DNA of 6,229 nucleotides, from assembly GCA_028684405.1 (NCBI GenBank), contig JAQUGA010000150.1, forward strand, positions 1 through 6,229, read 5' to 3'. How positions within the stretch are numbered: position 1 is the first letter of the stretch; each line of letters starts with the position of its first letter. A program made the position numbers and the translations under genes. The notes under the pieces are model-generated. The model had not been told where the DNA came from, ran no database searches, and worked only from the letters and a program-made list of their open reading frames with translations. This document shows positions 4,949 to 6,229 of the stretch, piece by piece. This DNA comes from Bacteroidales bacterium (GTDB lineage Bacteria > Bacteroidota > Bacteroidia > Bacteroidales > WCHB1-69).

Positions 4949-6229
4949 TTAATCCCAATTAAAATGGCCTTTCATAAAATAGGAGCTAATCCAAAATCCA
5001 TTAATTTTAACGGCATTTCGTAAAAACTTTTCCAAGTATTTTACATTGCCAAATGCGTGATCTGTGCTTCTGGCGTTGGTGATATAACCTTCGCGGTACA
5101 AAGTGTAATCGGTAACTTTGGTAAGCGAAGTGCGATTGTATCCATTTCCCGAATTGTCGTTCCAATAGCTGTGCTTAAACTTCATTAAATCAATGAAATA
5201 TCTTTCTTTTATGTGGGATATAGTGATGTAATTTAATGGATCATTGCTAAATATGTTTCGCTTTAGATAATATAAAATGTGCTCTGAAGGGGCAATTTTG
5301 TCCACAAAATCTTTTAATAAAACATCATCTTTACTGTCTAAGGCATCGATAAGTGCAAATTTTAGCTCGTCGAAAGTTTTGAAACCAATATGAGGATTCA
5401 TGGACGTTTCGGATGTGAGATAATTCCCTTTATCATTAATGGCTCGCATTTTTCCATTGCGAAATGTCAACGCTTGATAACTTATATTTTCACCATATTC
5501 ATAAGAGTCTTTACGTTCAAAATTGGCAACTTCATCAAACAAATCTTTGCTAATTGCCTCATTTTTTGAATTGATAATTTGGTATTGCCCCCTTCCTTTT
5601 TTTGCTTTGTAAAGTGCAATGTTTGCAATGCGTTGTAATTCTGTATATTCAAAGGGGATTTGTACTTCGTTCTTTAAATTTACGGTCCCGTATTTTTTCC
5701 CTTTTGCAAGCACAATATGATGGTTTCCGTCTTTTGTTTCAGCAACAAAATCGATGTTAATATCGTCGTATTTAATGGGGATAATCTCTTCATTTTTGTC
5801 GTTTATCAAGCCAAATTTCTTTCCCTTTCGCACACTAAAATAGGTGTGAATTCCATCCCAAAAGCCTTGGATTATTTTATCGTAAATCATAGGTATATCA
5901 AGAGTTCCGGTCATCTCGTTGAGCATCCCTGTTTTTCCTTTTTCATCTTTTATATAGAGTGAATGAAAAAAGGGATTTAACAAACGATCTTCGTTCAGAA
6001 TGTAACCGTATTCACGAATTTTTTTAGGTAAAATAAGTTCATTTTTTTGATTTAAAAAGTTATACGAATGTTCATTCTTTTTCAAAATGGTAATTTTGCT
6101 GTTTTCGGTATTGCTACCCGTAATCCATTGATATTCAGCAGGAAAAATGGTTTCTCCTTTTCTGTTATACAATCCCATTTTTCTATCGGGTTCTGAGGTC
6201 GCCACTTTAAAATAATCATTTTCAATATT
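4949..6229 (-). CDS. WG-repeat protein with unrecognised C-terminal domain, 5'-truncated
   Basis: On the minus strand the frame is open to the window edge. The first possible start in view is a GTG at 6205, but the residues before it (NDYFK) continue the repeat pattern, so the true start lies outside. Counting from that GTG codon, about seven WG-type beta repeats of the form GLYNRKGETIFPAEYQWI follow, near residues 10-28, 48-66, 91-111, 122-149, 162-190, 197-226 and 243-262. The clearest is KFGLINDKNEEIIPIKYDDI at 130-149. From about 275 to 418 there is a different domain, starting FKTFDELKFALIDALDSKDD, with KIAPSEHILYYLKRN at 303-317 and a C-terminal INGFWISSYFMKGHFNWD; I do not recognise it. 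WG repeats are usually thought to be binding or structural modules. Location is unknown because the N-terminus is missing. The gene converges on the unknown exported-protein gene across 197 bp. Confidence 0.82.
   Translation of the reverse strand, partial: NIENDYFKVATSEPDRKMGLYNRKGETIFPAEYQWITGSNTENSKITILKKNEHSYNFLNQKNELILPKKIREYGYILNEDRLLNPFFHSLYIKDEKGKTGMLNEMTGTLDIPMIYDKIIQGFWDGIHTYFSVRKGKKFGLINDKNEEIIPIKYDDINIDFVAETKDGNHHIVLAKGKKYGTVNLKNEVQIPFEYTELQRIANIALYKAKKGRGQYQIINSKNEAISKDLFDEVANFERKDSYEYGENISYQALTFRNGKMRAINDKGNYLTSETSMNPHIGFKTFDELKFALIDALDSKDDVLLKDFVDKIAPSEHILYYLKRNIFSNDPLNYITISHIKERYFIDLMKFKHSYWNDNSGNGYNRTSLTKVTDYTLYREGYITNARSTDHAFGNVKYLEKFLRNAVKINGFWISSYFMKGHFNWD

Noticed and set aside
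5717..5962. Plus-strand open frame of 81 codons
   Set aside because: It lies opposite the WG-repeat region, and its hydrophobic translation is what the complement of that coding sequence gives.
6203..6205. GTG as the real start of the WG-repeat gene
   Set aside because: The frame stays open upstream and the residues before it fit a WG repeat, so the gene more likely begins outside the window.

Overview
The window looks like a piece of a Bacteroidota chromosome. It is AT-rich, the start sites lack clear Shine-Dalgarno sequences, two predicted exported proteins have short Lys-rich signal peptides ending in a Gln-containing junction, and there is a WG-repeat protein of a kind common in that phylum. 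Nothing visible fixes the order or genus.

Layout: (1) 1-472, the 3' part of a UPF0316/DUF2179-type membrane protein gene whose start lies before the window. (2) 548-2581, a predicted exported zinc peptidase of the HEXXH-plus-Glu (gluzincin) type that I cannot assign to a named family. (3) 2581-3309, chorismate dehydratase MqnA of the futalosine route to menaquinone; its start overlaps the peptidase stop by one base (TAATG), so the two genes are probably co-transcribed and translationally coupled. (4) 3310-3842, 533 bases without a gene. The left half is a MITE-like element with about 17-bp terminal inverted repeats and a 10-bp flanking direct repeat, inserted exactly at the mqnA stop codon. 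The right half appears to be a decayed relative of the same element with a GC-rich, REP-like patch inside it. (5) 3843-4751, a predicted exported protein of unknown function with an acidic run. (6) 4752-4948, a convergent intergenic gap holding one more copy of the element-end motif. (7) 4949-6229 on the minus strand, a WG-repeat protein with an unrecognised C-terminal domain, cut off at the window edge.

Only MqnA has a firmly assignable biochemical role. The peptidase-mqnA coupling is the only clear operon; nothing shows that the other genes act together. The best candidate for something undescribed is the small non-autonomous element family between mqnA and the unknown secreted protein, whose end motif occurs five times in this short window and only outside genes. 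No CRISPR array, rRNA or tRNA was seen.
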